The translations under genes were made by a program, and so were the position numbers. The notes beneath the pieces are model-generated. The model searched no databases. It saw only the letters and a program-made list of their open reading frames with translations, and was not told the DNA's origin. 64,000 nt of DNA, taken from contig NZ_CP017186.1 of assembly GCF_001729745.1 (NCBI RefSeq), positions 1,550,001 to 1,614,000 on the forward strand, written 5' to 3'. Source of the stretch: Enterobacter hormaechei subsp. hoffmannii (GTDB lineage: Bacteria; Pseudomonadota; Gammaproteobacteria; Enterobacterales; Enterobacteriaceae). How positions within the stretch are numbered: the stretch's first letter is position 1; each line of letters opens with the position of its first letter. Shown one piece after another: positions 41,988 to 51,968 of the stretch.

Positions 41988-43895
41988 ATGTCTTTAATTA
42001 GTATGCACGGCGCGTGGCTCTCTTTCAGCGACTCACCGCTTCTCGATAATGCAGAGCTGCATATCGAAGATAACGAGCGCGTCTGTCTGGTCGGCCGTAA
42101 CGGCGCAGGTAAATCGACGCTGATGAAAATCCTCAACCGTGAGCAGGGGCTGGACGACGGCCGTATTGTTTACGAGCAGGATCTGGTCGTCTCTCGTCTG
42201 CAACAGGATCCGCCGCGTAACGTTACCGGCAGCGTGTACGATTTTGTTGCCGAAGGAATTTCAGAGCAGGCGGAATACCTCAAGCGCTACCACGAGATTT
42301 CGCATCTGGTCATGACCGACCCGAGCGACAAAAATCTCAACGAGCTGGCAAAAGTGCAGGAGATGCTTGATCACCACGGCCTGTGGCAGCTGGAAAACCG
42401 CATTAACGAAGTGCTGGCTCAGCTTGGCCTGGAAGCGGATATGGAGCTGTCGGCGCTCTCCGGCGGCTGGCTGCGTAAAGCAGCGCTGGGCCGTGCCCTG
42501 GTGAGCGGGCCCAGGGTACTGCTGCTGGACGAACCAACGAACCACCTGGATATCGAAGCGATTGACTGGCTGGAAGGGTTCCTGAAAACTTTCAATGGCA
42601 CCATTATCTTCATCTCCCACGACCGTTCGTTCATCCGCAACATGGCCACGCGCATAGTCGACCTCGACCGCGGCAAGCTGGTGACCTATCCGGGCGATTA
42701 CGATACCTATCTACTGGAGAAAGAAGAGAACCTGCGCGTCGAAGAGCTGCAAAACGCCGAGTTCGACCGCAAGCTGGCACAGGAAGAGGTCTGGATCCGT
42801 CAGGGCATCAAAGCCCGTCGTACCCGTAACGAAGGCCGCGTTCGCGCCCTGAAGGCGATGCGCCGCGAACGTAGCGAACGCCGTGAAGTCATGGGGAGCG
42901 CCAAAATGCAGGTTGAAGAGGCGTCCCGCTCGGGCAAGATTGTCTTCGAAATGGAGAACGTGAATTATTCGGTTGACGGCAAAGTGCTGGTAAACGATTT
43001 CTCCGCTCAGGTTCAGCGCGGCGACAAAATTGCGCTTATTGGTCCAAACGGCTGCGGTAAAACCACGCTGCTGAAACTGATGCTGGGCCAGTTGCAGGCA
43101 GACAGCGGTCGTATTCACTGTGGTACCAAGCTGGAAGTAGCGTACTTTGACCAGCATCGCGCAGAGCTGGATCCGGACCGTACGGTGATGGACAACCTCG
43201 CTGAGGGCAAACAGGAGGTAATGGTTAACGGCAAGCCGCGTCACGTGCTGGGCTACCTTCAGGACTTCCTGTTCCACCCAAAACGCGCCCTGACGCCTGT
43301 GCGCGCGCTGTCCGGCGGTGAGCGTAACCGTCTTTTACTGGCGCGCCTGTTCCTGAAACCCAGTAACTTACTGATTCTCGATGAACCGACGAACGATCTG
43401 GATGTCGAAACGCTGGAACTGCTGGAAGAGTTGATTGATGGCTATCAGGGAACCGTGATGCTGGTCAGCCACGATCGTCAATTTGTCGATAACACCGTGA
43501 CCGAGTGCTGGATCTTCGAAGGCGAAGGACGTATCGGTCAATATGTGGGCGGCTATCATGACGCGCGTGGACAGCAATCGCAGTCGCTGGCGCAAAAACA
43601 GGCGAAGACCAAAAATGTCGCTGAACCTGTTGTTGTGAAAGCAGAAACTGTCAAAAAGTCTCCTGCTAAAATGAGCTATAACTTGCAGCGCGAGCTGGAA
43701 GGACTGCCGCAGCGTCTGGAAGAGCTGGAAGCGGCACTGGAAGCACTGCAAATTCAGGTCGCTGATGCGTCATTCTTTACGCAGCCTCACGACTATACTC
43801 AGAAAGTATTGGCTGAACTCTCCCAGGCCGAGCAGGCGCTGGAAGAGGCATTTGAGCGCTGGGAGTACCTTGAGTCTCTGAAAAACGGCGCATAA
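41988..43895 (+). CDS. uup: ABC-F family ATPase Uup
   Basis: A soluble ABC-F protein of 635 residues with two ATPase domains and no membrane segments. Domain 1 has GRNGAGKST, LSGGWLRKAALGRAL and LLLDEPTNHLD; domain 2 has GPNGCGKTT, LSGGERNRLLLAR and LILDEPTNDLD. The inter-domain P-site linker is Arg-rich (GIKARRTRNEGRVRALKAM), and the C-terminal coiled coil (after residue 550) binds DNA in E. coli. Uup affects transposon precise excision and ribosome function. It lies between rlmL and pqiA in the same direction. Confidence 0.96.
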   Translation: MSLISMHGAWLSFSDSPLLDNAELHIEDNERVCLVGRNGAGKSTLMKILNREQGLDDGRIVYEQDLVVSRLQQDPPRNVTGSVYDFVAEGISEQAEYLKRYHEISHLVMTDPSDKNLNELAKVQEMLDHHGLWQLENRINEVLAQLGLEADMELSALSGGWLRKAALGRALVSGPRVLLLDEPTNHLDIEAIDWLEGFLKTFNGTIIFISHDRSFIRNMATRIVDLDRGKLVTYPGDYDTYLLEKEENLRVEELQNAEFDRKLAQEEVWIRQGIKARRTRNEGRVRALKAMRRERSERREVMGSAKMQVEEASRSGKIVFEMENVNYSVDGKVLVNDFSAQVQRGDKIALIGPNGCGKTTLLKLMLGQLQADSGRIHCGTKLEVAYFDQHRAELDPDRTVMDNLAEGKQEVMVNGKPRHVLGYLQDFLFHPKRALTPVRALSGGERNRLLLARLFLKPSNLLILDEPTNDLDVETLELLEELIDGYQGTVMLVSHDRQFVDNTVTECWIFEGEGRIGQYVGGYHDARGQQSQSLAQKQAKTKNVAEPVVVKAETVKKSPAKMSYNLQRELEGLPQRLEELEAALEALQIQVADASFFTQPHDYTQKVLAELSQAEQALEEAFERWEYLESLKNGA

Positions 43896-43908
43896 ACAGG
43901 GATAATCT

Positions 43909-45162
43909 ATGTGTGACCAGCACCATGCCGATCGGCATATTTTATGCTCGCAATGCGATATGCTCGTGGCGTTGCCAGAGCTTGGTCACGGACATAAGGC
44001 TGCCTGCCCGCGCTGCGGAGCTACGCTGACGACCGAGTGGGACGCGCCAAGGCAGCGTCCTACGGCTTACGCGCTGGCAGCCCTGTTCATGTTACTGCTC
44101 TCCAATCTCTTCCCTTTCATCTCTATGAAAGTGGGCGGGATGGTAAGCCAGGTGGAGTTACTGGAAATTCCAGGCGTGATGTTCTCGGAAGATTACGCCA
44201 GCCTTGGCACCTTCTTTCTTCTGTTCGTGCAGATAGTCCCGGCTTTTTGCCTGGTCGTCATTCTGCTACTGGTCAATCGCGTCAGGATGCCCACCGCCCT
44301 TAAAATCAAACTCGCGCGGATCCTGTTCCAGCTGAAAAGCTGGGGGATGGCGGAAATTTTTCTGGCGGGTATCCTGGTCAGCTTCGTGAAGCTGATGGCC
44401 TACGGCGATGTGGGGATTGGCAGTAGCTTTATTCCGTGGTGTCTGTATTGCGTGCTGCAACTGCGCGCTTTCCAGTGCGTGGACCGACGCTGGACCTGGG
44501 ACGATATTGCCCCGGCACCGACGCTCTCGCAGACGGTAAAGGTGGGTGTACCGGGTATCCGTCAGGGGCTGCGCTCCTGCTCCTGCTGCACCGCCGTGCT
44601 GCCCGCGGATGTCGAGGTGTGTCCCCGCTGTGAAACAAAAGGTCACGTCCGACGCAAAAATAGCCTGCAATGGACCATGGCGCTGCTGGTGACCTCTGTC
44701 ATGCTTTATCTGCCCGCCAATATTTTGCCGATCATGATCACCGATCTGCTCGGCGACAGAATGCCCTCGACCATCCTTGCCGGGGTGATTTTGCTGTGGA
44801 GCGAAGGGTCATACCCTGTTGCAGGCGTCATATTTCTCGCCAGCATTATGGTTCCGACCTTAAAGATGATTGCCATTGCCTGGCTTTGCTGGGATGCAAA
44901 AGGGCACGGTAAGCGTGACAGTGAGCGCATGCATCTGATTTATGAGGTCGTGGAATTTGTTGGCCGTTGGTCGATGATTGACGTGTTCGTGATTGCGGTT
45001 CTCTCAGCGCTGGTGCGTATGGGTGGGCTGATGAGTATTTATCCCGCTATGGGAGCGCTGATGTTTGCTTTGGTCGTCATTATGACCATGTTTGCGGCCA
45101 TGACCTTCGACCCTCGTTTATCGTGGGATCGTGAGCCCGATTCAAGCCATGAGGAAGAGTAA
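43909..45162 (+). CDS. pqiA: intermembrane transport protein PqiA
   Basis: The inner-membrane partner of the PqiABC lipid transport system, 417 residues, with two PqiA domains of about four membrane helices each. Each half starts with a zinc-ribbon-like module: ILCSQCDMLV with CPRCGATL, and SCSCCTAVLP with CPRCETKG. The pqi genes are induced by paraquat (SoxRS) and by membrane stress in E. coli. It starts 13 bp after uup and ends 4 bp before pqiB. Confidence 0.96.
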   Translation: MCDQHHADRHILCSQCDMLVALPELGHGHKAACPRCGATLTTEWDAPRQRPTAYALAALFMLLLSNLFPFISMKVGGMVSQVELLEIPGVMFSEDYASLGTFFLLFVQIVPAFCLVVILLLVNRVRMPTALKIKLARILFQLKSWGMAEIFLAGILVSFVKLMAYGDVGIGSSFIPWCLYCVLQLRAFQCVDRRWTWDDIAPAPTLSQTVKVGVPGIRQGLRSCSCCTAVLPADVEVCPRCETKGHVRRKNSLQWTMALLVTSVMLYLPANILPIMITDLLGDRMPSTILAGVILLWSEGSYPVAGVIFLASIMVPTLKMIAIAWLCWDAKGHGKRDSERMHLIYEVVEFVGRWSMIDVFVIAVLSALVRMGGLMSIYPAMGALMFALVVIMTMFAAMTFDPRLSWDREPDSSHEEE

Positions 45163-45166
45163 GAGC

Positions 45167-46807
45167 ATGGAAAATAAGAGTGGAGAGGCTAAAGTGCAGA
45201 AGGTCAGAAACTGGTCGCCGGTGTGGATTTTCCCCATCGTGACCGCGCTGATCGGTGCATGGATCCTGTTTTATCATTACAGCCATCAGGGACCGGAAGT
45301 CACGCTAATTACCACCAATGCAGAGGGAATTGAGGGCGGAAAAACCACCATCAAGAGCCGCAGCGTGGATGTGGGTGTCGTGGAAAGCGCGACCCTGACG
45401 GATGATTTAACCCATGTTGAAATTAAGGCCCGCCTGAATGCTGGCATGGAAAAACTGCTCCATGAAGATTCCGTTTTTTGGGTGGTGAAACCGCAGGTCG
45501 GAAGAGAAGGGATCAGCGGCTTAGGGACGCTATTGTCAGGGGCTTACATTGAACTCCAGCCCGGCAATAAAGGCGCCCAGCCAGCAAACTATCAGTTGCT
45601 GGATTCACCGCCGCTTGCGCCACCGGATGCAAAAGGGATCCGCGTCATTCTGGACAGCAAAAAAGCGGGCCAGCTCTCGCCGGGCGATCCGGTGCTGTTC
45701 CGTGGGTATCGTGTCGGTTCGGTTGAAACGAGCACCTTCGATCCGCAAAAACGGACCATCAGCTATCAGCTATTTATCAATGCGCCTAATGACCGACTGG
45801 TGACCAGTAACGTTCGTTTCTGGAAAGACAGTGGGATCGCTGTGGATCTCACCTCTGCGGGGATGCGCGTTGAGATGGGTTCACTCACCACGCTGTTTGG
45901 TGGGGGCGTCAGTTTTGACGTGCCGGAAGGTATAGATCTGGGACAACCGGTGGCGGAAAAAACCGCCTTCAGACTGTTTGACGATCAAAAAAGCATTCAG
46001 GATGCGCTCTATACCGATCACATCGATTATCTGATGTTCTTTAAGGACTCTGTACGCGGCTTGCAGCCAGGAGCGCCAGTTGAGTTCCGCGGTATCCGTC
46101 TGGGTACAGTGGGGCAAGTGCCTTACTTTGTTCCGGGACTCAAGCAAATGCTTGATGATGATTATCGTATTCCGGTGCTGATACGCATTGAGCCTGAGCG
46201 TTTAATTAACCAGATTGGTGAGGATCAGGATATTGGGGAGCATATCAGCGACCTGATGAATCGCGGTCTGCGTGGCTCGCTGAAAACCGGCAACCTGGTG
46301 ACAGGGGCGTTGTATGTCGATATGGACTTCTATCCAAAAGCGCCACCTATGACGGGAGTCCGTGAATTTGGCGGCTACAAAATCATTCCTACGGTCAGCA
46401 GTGGCCTGGCGCAGATCCAACAGCGTCTGATGGAAACGCTGGATAAGATCAACAATCTGCCGCTGAATCCAATGCTTGAGGCTGCGACGGGATCACTGCA
46501 TCAGAGCCAGGCGACGATGCAACGTCTGCAAACTACCCTGGATAATATCAACAAGATCACGGCCAACCAGTCCATGCAGCAACTGCCGCAGGATATGCAG
46601 AAAACGTTGCGTGAACTGAATCGCAGTATGCAGGGCTTCCAGCCGGGCTCAGCGGCCTACAACAAGATGGTGGCGGATATGCAACGTCTTGATCAGGTTT
46701 TACGCGAGCTACAGCCCGTTCTGAAAACGCTCAATGAAAAGAGCAACGCGCTGGTGTTTGAAGCGAAAGATAAAAAGGATCCTGAGCCTAAGAGGGCGAA
46801 ACAATGA
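45167..46807 (+). CDS. pqiB: MCE-domain tunnel protein PqiB
   Basis: A 546-residue inner-membrane-anchored periplasmic protein: one N-terminal helix (about residues 16-37), three MCE domains (starting near VTLITTNAEGI, IRVILDSKKAG and LMFFKDSVRG), and a long C-terminal helix. E. coli PqiB forms hexamers whose stacked MCE rings and helical needle make a tunnel spanning the periplasm. The frame is open from 45131, inside pqiA, but MENKSGEAKVQ at 45167 gives the exact family length. Confidence 0.96.
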   Translation: MENKSGEAKVQKVRNWSPVWIFPIVTALIGAWILFYHYSHQGPEVTLITTNAEGIEGGKTTIKSRSVDVGVVESATLTDDLTHVEIKARLNAGMEKLLHEDSVFWVVKPQVGREGISGLGTLLSGAYIELQPGNKGAQPANYQLLDSPPLAPPDAKGIRVILDSKKAGQLSPGDPVLFRGYRVGSVETSTFDPQKRTISYQLFINAPNDRLVTSNVRFWKDSGIAVDLTSAGMRVEMGSLTTLFGGGVSFDVPEGIDLGQPVAEKTAFRLFDDQKSIQDALYTDHIDYLMFFKDSVRGLQPGAPVEFRGIRLGTVGQVPYFVPGLKQMLDDDYRIPVLIRIEPERLINQIGEDQDIGEHISDLMNRGLRGSLKTGNLVTGALYVDMDFYPKAPPMTGVREFGGYKIIPTVSSGLAQIQQRLMETLDKINNLPLNPMLEAATGSLHQSQATMQRLQTTLDNINKITANQSMQQLPQDMQKTLRELNRSMQGFQPGSAAYNKMVADMQRLDQVLRELQPVLKTLNEKSNALVFEAKDKKDPEPKRAKQ

Positions 46808-47370
46808 AAAAATGGCTAATCATCGCAGGCGCACTGGTATTAACGGCCTGTAGCTCTGGAAGCGATAACAAAAGCTACTACCAGCTGCCGTTAAGCGCGC
46901 AGTCGGGGGCGCAGAGCAGCGCCTCGCAGGGCAGCCGTCTGCTTTGGGTTGAGCAGGTTGCCGTGCCAGATTACCTGGCGGGCAACGGGGTGGTCTACCA
47001 GACCAGCGATGTGCAGTATGTAATCGCCAACAATAACCTGTGGGCCAGCCCGCTGGATCAGCAGCTACGCAATACGCTGGTGGCGAATCTGAGCAGCCAG
47101 CTCCCCGGTTGGGTCGTTGCCTCGCAGCCTCTGGGAAGCGATCAGGACACTCTGAATGTTAACGTGACGGGATTCCATGGCCGCTATGATGGTGCCGTTG
47201 TTATCAGCGGGGAGTGGCTGCTGAATCACCAGGGTCAGCTGATTAAGCGTCCTTTCCATCTTGAACTCAAGCAGCAGAAAGATGGCTATGACGAAATGGT
47301 GAAAGTACTTGCGCAGGGATGGGCACAGGAGTCGGCTACTATAGCAAGAGAGATTTCCCGCCTGCCATAA
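46804..47370 (+). CDS. pqiC: outer-membrane lipoprotein PqiC
   Basis: A lipoprotein of 188 residues (formerly ymbA). Signal sequence MKKWLIIAGALVLTACSS has the lipobox LTAC with the lipidated Cys at residue 16; Ser at +2 directs it to the outer membrane. It completes the PqiA-PqiB-PqiC path between inner and outer membranes. It overlaps pqiB by 4 bp (ATGA) and ends at a strong terminator. Confidence 0.95.
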   Translation: MKKWLIIAGALVLTACSSGSDNKSYYQLPLSAQSGAQSSASQGSRLLWVEQVAVPDYLAGNGVVYQTSDVQYVIANNNLWASPLDQQLRNTLVANLSSQLPGWVVASQPLGSDQDTLNVNVTGFHGRYDGAVVISGEWLLNHQGQLIKRPFHLELKQQKDGYDEMVKVLAQGWAQESATIAREISRLP

Positions 47371-47386
47371 GTAAAATTCATCGACG

Positions 47387-47428
47387 AAAGCCGCACTCAG
47401 CTTCTTGCTGATTGCGGCTTTTTTTTCG
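47387..47428 (+). terminator. intrinsic terminator of the pqi operon
   Basis: AAAGCCGCA (47387-47395) pairs with TGCGGCTTT (47413-47421); an inner CAGC/GCTG stem closes the loop, and a run of eight or more T follows. Confidence 0.92.
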
Positions 47429-47525
47429 TTTTACGTTCAGGTTGTTACTTGTCCCGCATCACACTTTTTGTACAAACGATCTTCCATGTAGCTCACAAAT
47501 ATGACACCCGTATGAATTTTGAACG

Positions 47526-47554
47526 TTGACGCTGACGCAGATTCGGGGTATTCG
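47526..47554 (+). promoter_or_regulatory. candidate rmf promoter
   Basis: TTGACG (47526-47531), a 17-bp spacer and TATTCG (47549-47554) lie about 70 bp before the rmf start. The -10 is weak, which would fit a stringently (ppGpp) activated gene, but this is inference. Confidence 0.38.
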
Positions 47555-47624
47555 TTAACTGTGCTTGCACATATTGCAACCACTGTTTTCTTTCCACCAG
47601 ACAAAAGAATGAGGGAAACGAGGC

Positions 47625-47792
47625 ATGAAGAGACAGAAACGAGATCGCCTGGAAAGGGCTCATCAACGTGGTTATCAGGCTGGCATCGCCGGACGTTCTA
47701 AAGAAATGTGTCCCTATCAGGCCCTGAATCAAAGGTCCCAATGGCTAGGGGGCTGGCGAGAAGCCATCGGAGACAGGGCAGTACTTGCTTGA
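47625..47792 (+). CDS. rmf: ribosome modulation factor
   Basis: A 55-residue basic protein that dimerises 70S ribosomes into inactive 100S particles in stationary phase. The translation starts MKRQKRDRLERAHQRGYQAG and contains the RSKEMCPYQ and QRSQWLGGWREA blocks typical of RMF; length equals E. coli RMF. ATG 47625 follows GAGGGAAACGAGG. It stands alone between the pqi terminator and a shared terminator with fabA, with a 200-nt-plus upstream region for growth-phase control. Confidence 0.96.
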   Translation: MKRQKRDRLERAHQRGYQAGIAGRSKEMCPYQALNQRSQWLGGWREAIGDRAVLA

Positions 47793-47805
47793 TACCGTCT
47801 CTTTA

Positions 47806-47834
47806 AAAAGAAACCTCCGCAATGCGGAGGTTTC
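47806..47834. terminator. terminator between rmf and fabA
   Basis: GAAACCTCCGC (47810-47820) and GCGGAGGTTTC (47824-47834) form a perfect 11-bp stem with a 3-nt loop. A T run (TTTTT) follows on the minus strand, so it is best for fabA; on the plus strand the tail is only GCCTTTC. Confidence 0.85.
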
Positions 47835-47863
47835 GCCTTTCTGGAAGGGGCTAAAAGCCGTTA

Positions 47864-48382
47864 TCAGAAAGCGGAGGTATCCTGGAACAGACCCACTTTC
47901 AGGTCGTTCGCGGTATAGATCAGACGACCATCAACCAACACTTCACCGTCCGCCAGGCCCATAATCAGACGGCGGTTAACGATGCGTTTGAAATGGATAC
48001 GGTAGGTGACTTTCTTCGCGGTAGGCAGAACCTGACCGGTGAATTTCACTTCGCCTACGCCCAGCGCACGGCCTTTGCCTTCACCGCCAAGCCAGCCCAG
48101 ATAGAAGCCAACCAGCTGCCACATGGCATCGAGGCCCAGGCAGCCAGGCATTACCGGATCGCCAATAAAGTGGCAACCGAAGAACCACAGGTCCGGGTTG
48201 ATATCGAGTTCTGCTTCTACGTAACCCTTATCAAAGTTGCCGCCGGTTTCGGTCATTTTCACGACACGGTCCATCATCAGCATATTTGGGGCTGGTAACT
48301 GCGGGCCTTTCGCGCCAAACAGTTCACCGCGACCAGAGGCAAGAAGGTCTTCTTTAGTATAGGATTCGCGTTTATCTACCAT
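47864..48382 (-). CDS. fabA: 3-hydroxydecanoyl-ACP dehydratase/isomerase
   Basis: Dehydrates 3-hydroxydecanoyl-ACP and isomerises trans-2 to cis-3-decenoyl-ACP, the branch point for unsaturated fatty acids. It has 172 residues. The active-site His71 (in [14 protein letters not shown]) and Asp85 (in GLDAMWQL) are intact. Its promoter region carries adjoining FabR and FadR sites, so repression by FabR and activation by FadR are expected. Confidence 0.98.
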   Translation of the reverse strand: MVDKRESYTKEDLLASGRGELFGAKGPQLPAPNMLMMDRVVKMTETGGNFDKGYVEAELDINPDLWFFGCHFIGDPVMPGCLGLDAMWQLVGFYLGWLGGEGKGRALGVGEVKFTGQVLPTAKKVTYRIHFKRIVNRRLIMGLADGEVLVDGRLIYTANDLKVGLFQDTSAF

Positions 48383-48415
48383 GTTCTCAGTAAGCCTTAT
48401 TTTAGTGAAGGACGC

Positions 48416-48444
48416 AGGATAGCTAACACGTGTACGCTGAACAA
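48416..48444 (-). promoter_or_regulatory. fabA promoter
   Basis: On the minus strand TTGTTC (48439-48444), a 17-bp spacer and TATCCT (48416-48421). The spacer is the FabR palindrome and the -35 lies in the FadR site. Confidence 0.72.
48421..48438. promoter_or_regulatory. FabR operator
   Basis: AGCTAACACGTGTACGCT is a near-perfect palindrome around ACACGTGT and matches the FabR site of E. coli fabA. It fills the spacer between -35 and -10, consistent with repression. Confidence 0.82.
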
Positions 48445-48454
48445 GTCCGATCAG
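48438..48454. promoter_or_regulatory. FadR operator
   Basis: On the minus strand CTGATCGGACTTGTTCA is the FadR activator site known from E. coli fabA. It overlaps the -35 hexamer and also the stop codon of lonH (48451-48453). Confidence 0.85.
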
Positions 48455-50211
48455 TTCGCACTAAACCAACTTAACCAGCGTAACGGCCACGGATAACGAT
48501 GACGAGCATCCTGCTGTGTCGCCTGAGCTATACGTTCCTGAATGGTCTGCATCAGGGTTGTCTGGCCTTCGCCGTCCCAGACCAGGTTTGTCAGTAAGGG
48601 TAGTGCATCCTCAACCCCTTCGATGGCCCAGACGGTGAATTGTTCCTGCTCTACCGCATCCAGAATCGCCTGGCTCAGGCTCAAATGGCGAGCGTTAGGT
48701 GCCGGAATAATCACGCCCTGTTTGCCGTTTAAACCGCGCTGCTGGCAGATTGCGAAGAAGCCTTCGATTTTCTCATTCAGTCCGCCCACCGGTTGGGCAC
48801 GGCCAAACTGATCCACGGACCCGGTAATCGCAATATTCTGGTTAATCGGCACGTCTGCAAGCGCGCTGATCACGGCGCACAGCTCTGCCATTGAGGCGCT
48901 GTCGCCGTCGACTTCACTGTAGGACTGCTCAAAGGTCAACGAGGCAGAGAAGGGGATCTGCTGCTCGAGCTGAAGTTCAGACATCAGGAATGCCTGCATG
49001 ATCATCATGCCTTTGGCATGAATGTTTCCGCCCAGTTCGGCCTTGCGTTCGATATCGGTAAATTCGCCGTCACCAATGTGTACGACACAGCTGATACGGG
49101 AAGGCTCACCAAAGGCGCGTGGGTGCCCGGGGAACTCGATGACGGACAAGGCATTGATTTGCCCGATACGTTCGCCTTCGGTCTCCACCAGAATCTGTTC
49201 AAGCAGAATTTCATCCTGCATACGGTCAGCAAGATAGCCTTCGCGCCATTCACGCTGGGCCAGCATCTGGCACAGTTGCTCACCGTTGAACGTACCGTTG
49301 CCGCTGATAACGCCCACTTCACGCAGTTGTTTGCCGATCCAGAGCGGACAGAGCGGCAGGGTTTCCTGATCGCCGGTGTAGCGTACGGCCTCGCGGATTA
49401 AGCCCGGCCACGCATCCTCGGCAGGTGAGGGCAGCGCGAAACGTTCCGCCACGGCCATAACCCACTGACACCACTGCGCCATGTCATCGGCATCTGCAAT
49501 CTGAATATTGTCTTCAAATTCGCTGTAAACCGCCTGCTCCGCGAGTTCTGGCTCCATTTCCTGGAAGTCAGCCAGGGATTCACGGTCACCCGTCAGCACG
49601 ACGGTCAGCGACAGCGGCATAGACGGAATGGAAACAGGCAGAGGACGTGACTCGTCGAAGCCTACCCAGTCAAAACGTTGCTGCGTCACCACCGTTTTCA
49701 GGCGCATCCACAGCAGCGGCTGCGCAAGCAGTGTGCGAAGGGAGATGAGCAATACGCCGCCATTCGCGCGGTGTACCAGCCCGGGTTGCAGTGAAACATC
49801 GCCATTGAACTGACGAAGGCAGCCGAACAACTGTTCTGCTTCCACCCAGTTGGCGGTGATCACCTCGCCTTTTGCAGCGAACAATCCATCTGCCTGCGTG
49901 GCAGGTTCGAATGTCACGTCGCGACCGGCAATATGATACTGACCACCAAAAACGGCATTCGTTTTTGGCTGCAACTGGCGCATGGCATCACCGAGAAGCG
50001 TCAGATACTCGGCTTCTTCCGGGGCTTTGAGCAGCATGAAAGGAGATGTAGCCCATGGGGATGACATCTGCTCCAGCGCGTAATGCAAACGCGGTTGTGT
50101 CTCGCTAAGTATGAATTTGTGTTCTTTTGTGAGGTCTGGCTGTGCAAACAGCTCCTGATAGCTCTCGGTATCCGGAACCAGGTCACGCCATGCAAGTTTC
50201 GTAATGGTCAA
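48451..50211 (-). CDS. lonH: Lon-like protease LonH (YcbZ)
   Basis: A 586-residue protein with a C-terminal S16 (Lon) protease domain. The Ser-Lys dyad is intact: Ser438 in [10 protein letters not shown] and Lys481 in GLNEKIEG. The N-terminal part resembles a degenerate AAA region ([12 protein letters not shown] recalls Walker B), but I find no Walker A GxxxxGK[ST], so ATP-driven unfolding is doubtful. E. coli YcbZ is the same length; its substrates are not established. It stands between fabA and matP, divergent from matP by 186 bp. Confidence 0.92.
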   Translation of the reverse strand: MTITKLAWRDLVPDTESYQELFAQPDLTKEHKFILSETQPRLHYALEQMSSPWATSPFMLLKAPEEAEYLTLLGDAMRQLQPKTNAVFGGQYHIAGRDVTFEPATQADGLFAAKGEVITANWVEAEQLFGCLRQFNGDVSLQPGLVHRANGGVLLISLRTLLAQPLLWMRLKTVVTQQRFDWVGFDESRPLPVSIPSMPLSLTVVLTGDRESLADFQEMEPELAEQAVYSEFEDNIQIADADDMAQWCQWVMAVAERFALPSPAEDAWPGLIREAVRYTGDQETLPLCPLWIGKQLREVGVISGNGTFNGEQLCQMLAQREWREGYLADRMQDEILLEQILVETEGERIGQINALSVIEFPGHPRAFGEPSRISCVVHIGDGEFTDIERKAELGGNIHAKGMMIMQAFLMSELQLEQQIPFSASLTFEQSYSEVDGDSASMAELCAVISALADVPINQNIAITGSVDQFGRAQPVGGLNEKIEGFFAICQQRGLNGKQGVIIPAPNARHLSLSQAILDAVEQEQFTVWAIEGVEDALPLLTNLVWDGEGQTTLMQTIQERIAQATQQDARHRYPWPLRWLSWFSAN

Positions 50212-50397
50212 AGTTGATGTTTTTTAGTCAGAAGTAAAACCGTGGAGTATACCGTAAGCGGCGCACTCTGCCCAATCAGGATTCGGGTTTTCGTCATGCG
50301 GATCGCCTGCGACGTTTCACAGGATATGATTTCTTTTCAGCAGATTGCCAAAAAACTGATATTCTGAACAGAGTTACACGGTAACACTGAGATCGCA

Positions 50398-50850
50398 ATG
50401 AAATATCAACAACTGGAAAACCTCGAAAGCGGCTGGAAATGGAAGTACCTGGTCAAAAAGCACCGTGAAGGGGAGCTGATCACCTGCTACATCGAAGCCA
50501 GCGCGGCACAAGAAGCTGTGGATATGTTGCTGACCCTCGAAAACGAACCGGTACAGGTCAACGGCTGGATCGAGAAACACATTAATCCGGCCTTGTTAAA
50601 CCGGATGAAGCAAACTATCCGAGCTCGTCGTAAACGGCATTTCAATGCCGAGCATCAGCACACCCGTAAGAAATCCATCGACCTGGAATTCATGGTCTGG
50701 CAGCGTCTGGCCGGGCTTGCGCAACGGCGCGGGAAAACCCTGTCGGAAACGGTGGTGCAGCTGATTGAAGATGCCGAGCACAAAGAGAAGTATGCCAGCC
50801 AGATGTCGACGTTGAAAAACGATCTTCAGGCACTGTTAGGTAAAAAATAA
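50398..50850 (+). CDS. matP: macrodomain Ter protein MatP
   Basis: A 150-residue DNA-binding protein that binds matS sites, compacts the Ter macrodomain, displaces MukBEF from it and anchors Ter to the divisome through ZapB. The helical N-terminal bundle is followed by a ribbon-helix-helix segment ([23 protein letters not shown]) and a C-terminal coiled coil. ATG 50398 gives the E. coli length. mukB, zapC and matP all lie in this window. Confidence 0.97.
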   Translation: MKYQQLENLESGWKWKYLVKKHREGELITCYIEASAAQEAVDMLLTLENEPVQVNGWIEKHINPALLNRMKQTIRARRKRHFNAEHQHTRKKSIDLEFMVWQRLAGLAQRRGKTLSETVVQLIEDAEHKEKYASQMSTLKNDLQALLGKK

Positions 50851-50874
50851 GCTTTTTAATTTTCTTCAGATAAT

Positions 50875-50902
50875 AAAAAACCCCGCATGGCGGGGTTTTT
50901 TT
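50875..50902. terminator. bidirectional terminator between matP and ompA
   Basis: ACCCCGC and GCGGGGT with an ATG loop, flanked by long A and T runs on the two sides (50875-50902), ending both convergent genes. Confidence 0.95.
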
Positions 50903-50915
50903 ATAAGACGATAAC

Positions 50916-51968
50916 TTATGCCGCAGGCTGAGTTACAACGTCTTTGATACCTTTAACTTCGATCTCTACGCGACGATCTGGTGCCAGGCAGTCGATCAGT
51001 GCAGCGCGTGGTTTCACGTTGTCACAGGTAGAACCGGTAACTGGGTTAGATTCGCCCATACCACGTGGGGAGATCTTGTTAGCTGGGATACCTTTAGATA
51101 CCAGGTAATCAACTACAGACTGAGCACGTTTCTCAGACAGACCCTGGTTGTAAGCGTCAGAACCGATACGGTCGGTGAAGCCCAGAACCACTACAGAACC
51201 GTCTTTAGGATCCAGGTTGCTCAGCTGGGTGTACAGCTGATCCAGTGCCTGCTGACCTTCTGGTTTCAGGGTAGCTTTGTTGAAGTTGAACAGAACGTCA
51301 GACTTCAGAGTGAAGTGCTTGGTCTGTACTTCTGGCGCTGGAGCCGGAGCTGGCGCTACGACTGGCGCATCTTCCTGCTGACCGAAACGGTAAGAAACAC
51401 CAACGCTCAGCATGCCGTTGTCTGGACGAACACCAACGGTAGCACCGTCACCGATGTTGTTAACCCACTGGTATTCCAGACGGGTAGCGATGTCACGGGT
51501 CATTGCCCACTCAACGCCACCAGCGAATACTGGGGAAACACCAGTGTCGTGGTCGTCACCAGCGATGCTGTTGCTGGAGTCTGCACGCCATACCATGCCG
51601 CCCAGACGGGTGTACACGTCCAGATCGTCAGTTACTGGGTAACCCAGTTTAGCGGTCAGCTGTACGCCTTGAGCTTTGAAAGCGCCATTTACGTTGTCGC
51701 CTTTGTAAGGCATACGACCTAACCAGTCGTAACCCATTTCAAAGCCAACATACGGGTTAACCTGATAGCCACCGAACGCACCTGCACCCAGCTGGCTCTC
51801 GTGAGTAGGGCCATCGTTGTTCAGGCTGCTGTTGTACCAACCGGTGTCATGGAACTGAGACCAGCCCAGTTTACCACCTGCATACCAGGTATTATCTTTC
51901 GGAGCGGCCTGCGCTACGGTAGCGAAGCCAGCCAGTGCCACTGCAATCGCGATAGCTGTCTTTTTCAT
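50916..51968 (-). CDS. ompA: outer membrane protein A
   Basis: An abundant outer-membrane protein that tethers the membrane to peptidoglycan, 350 residues. Signal peptide 1-21 ([21 protein letters not shown]), an eight-stranded barrel (to about residue 195), a Pro-Ala linker ([13 protein letters not shown]) and a C-terminal OmpA-like domain with [11 protein letters not shown] and [20 protein letters not shown] that binds DAP; two Cys near [11 protein letters not shown] and LIDC form the disulfide. The frame is open 8 codons upstream, but ATG 51968 follows the conserved AACGAGG site. Codon use is highly biased. Confidence 0.98.
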   Translation of the reverse strand: MKKTAIAIAVALAGFATVAQAAPKDNTWYAGGKLGWSQFHDTGWYNSSLNNDGPTHESQLGAGAFGGYQVNPYVGFEMGYDWLGRMPYKGDNVNGAFKAQGVQLTAKLGYPVTDDLDVYTRLGGMVWRADSSNSIAGDDHDTGVSPVFAGGVEWAMTRDIATRLEYQWVNNIGDGATVGVRPDNGMLSVGVSYRFGQQEDAPVVAPAPAPAPEVQTKHFTLKSDVLFNFNKATLKPEGQQALDQLYTQLSNLDPKDGSVVVLGFTDRIGSDAYNQGLSEKRAQSVVDYLVSKGIPANKISPRGMGESNPVTGSTCDNVKPRAALIDCLAPDRRVEIEVKGIKDVVTQPAA

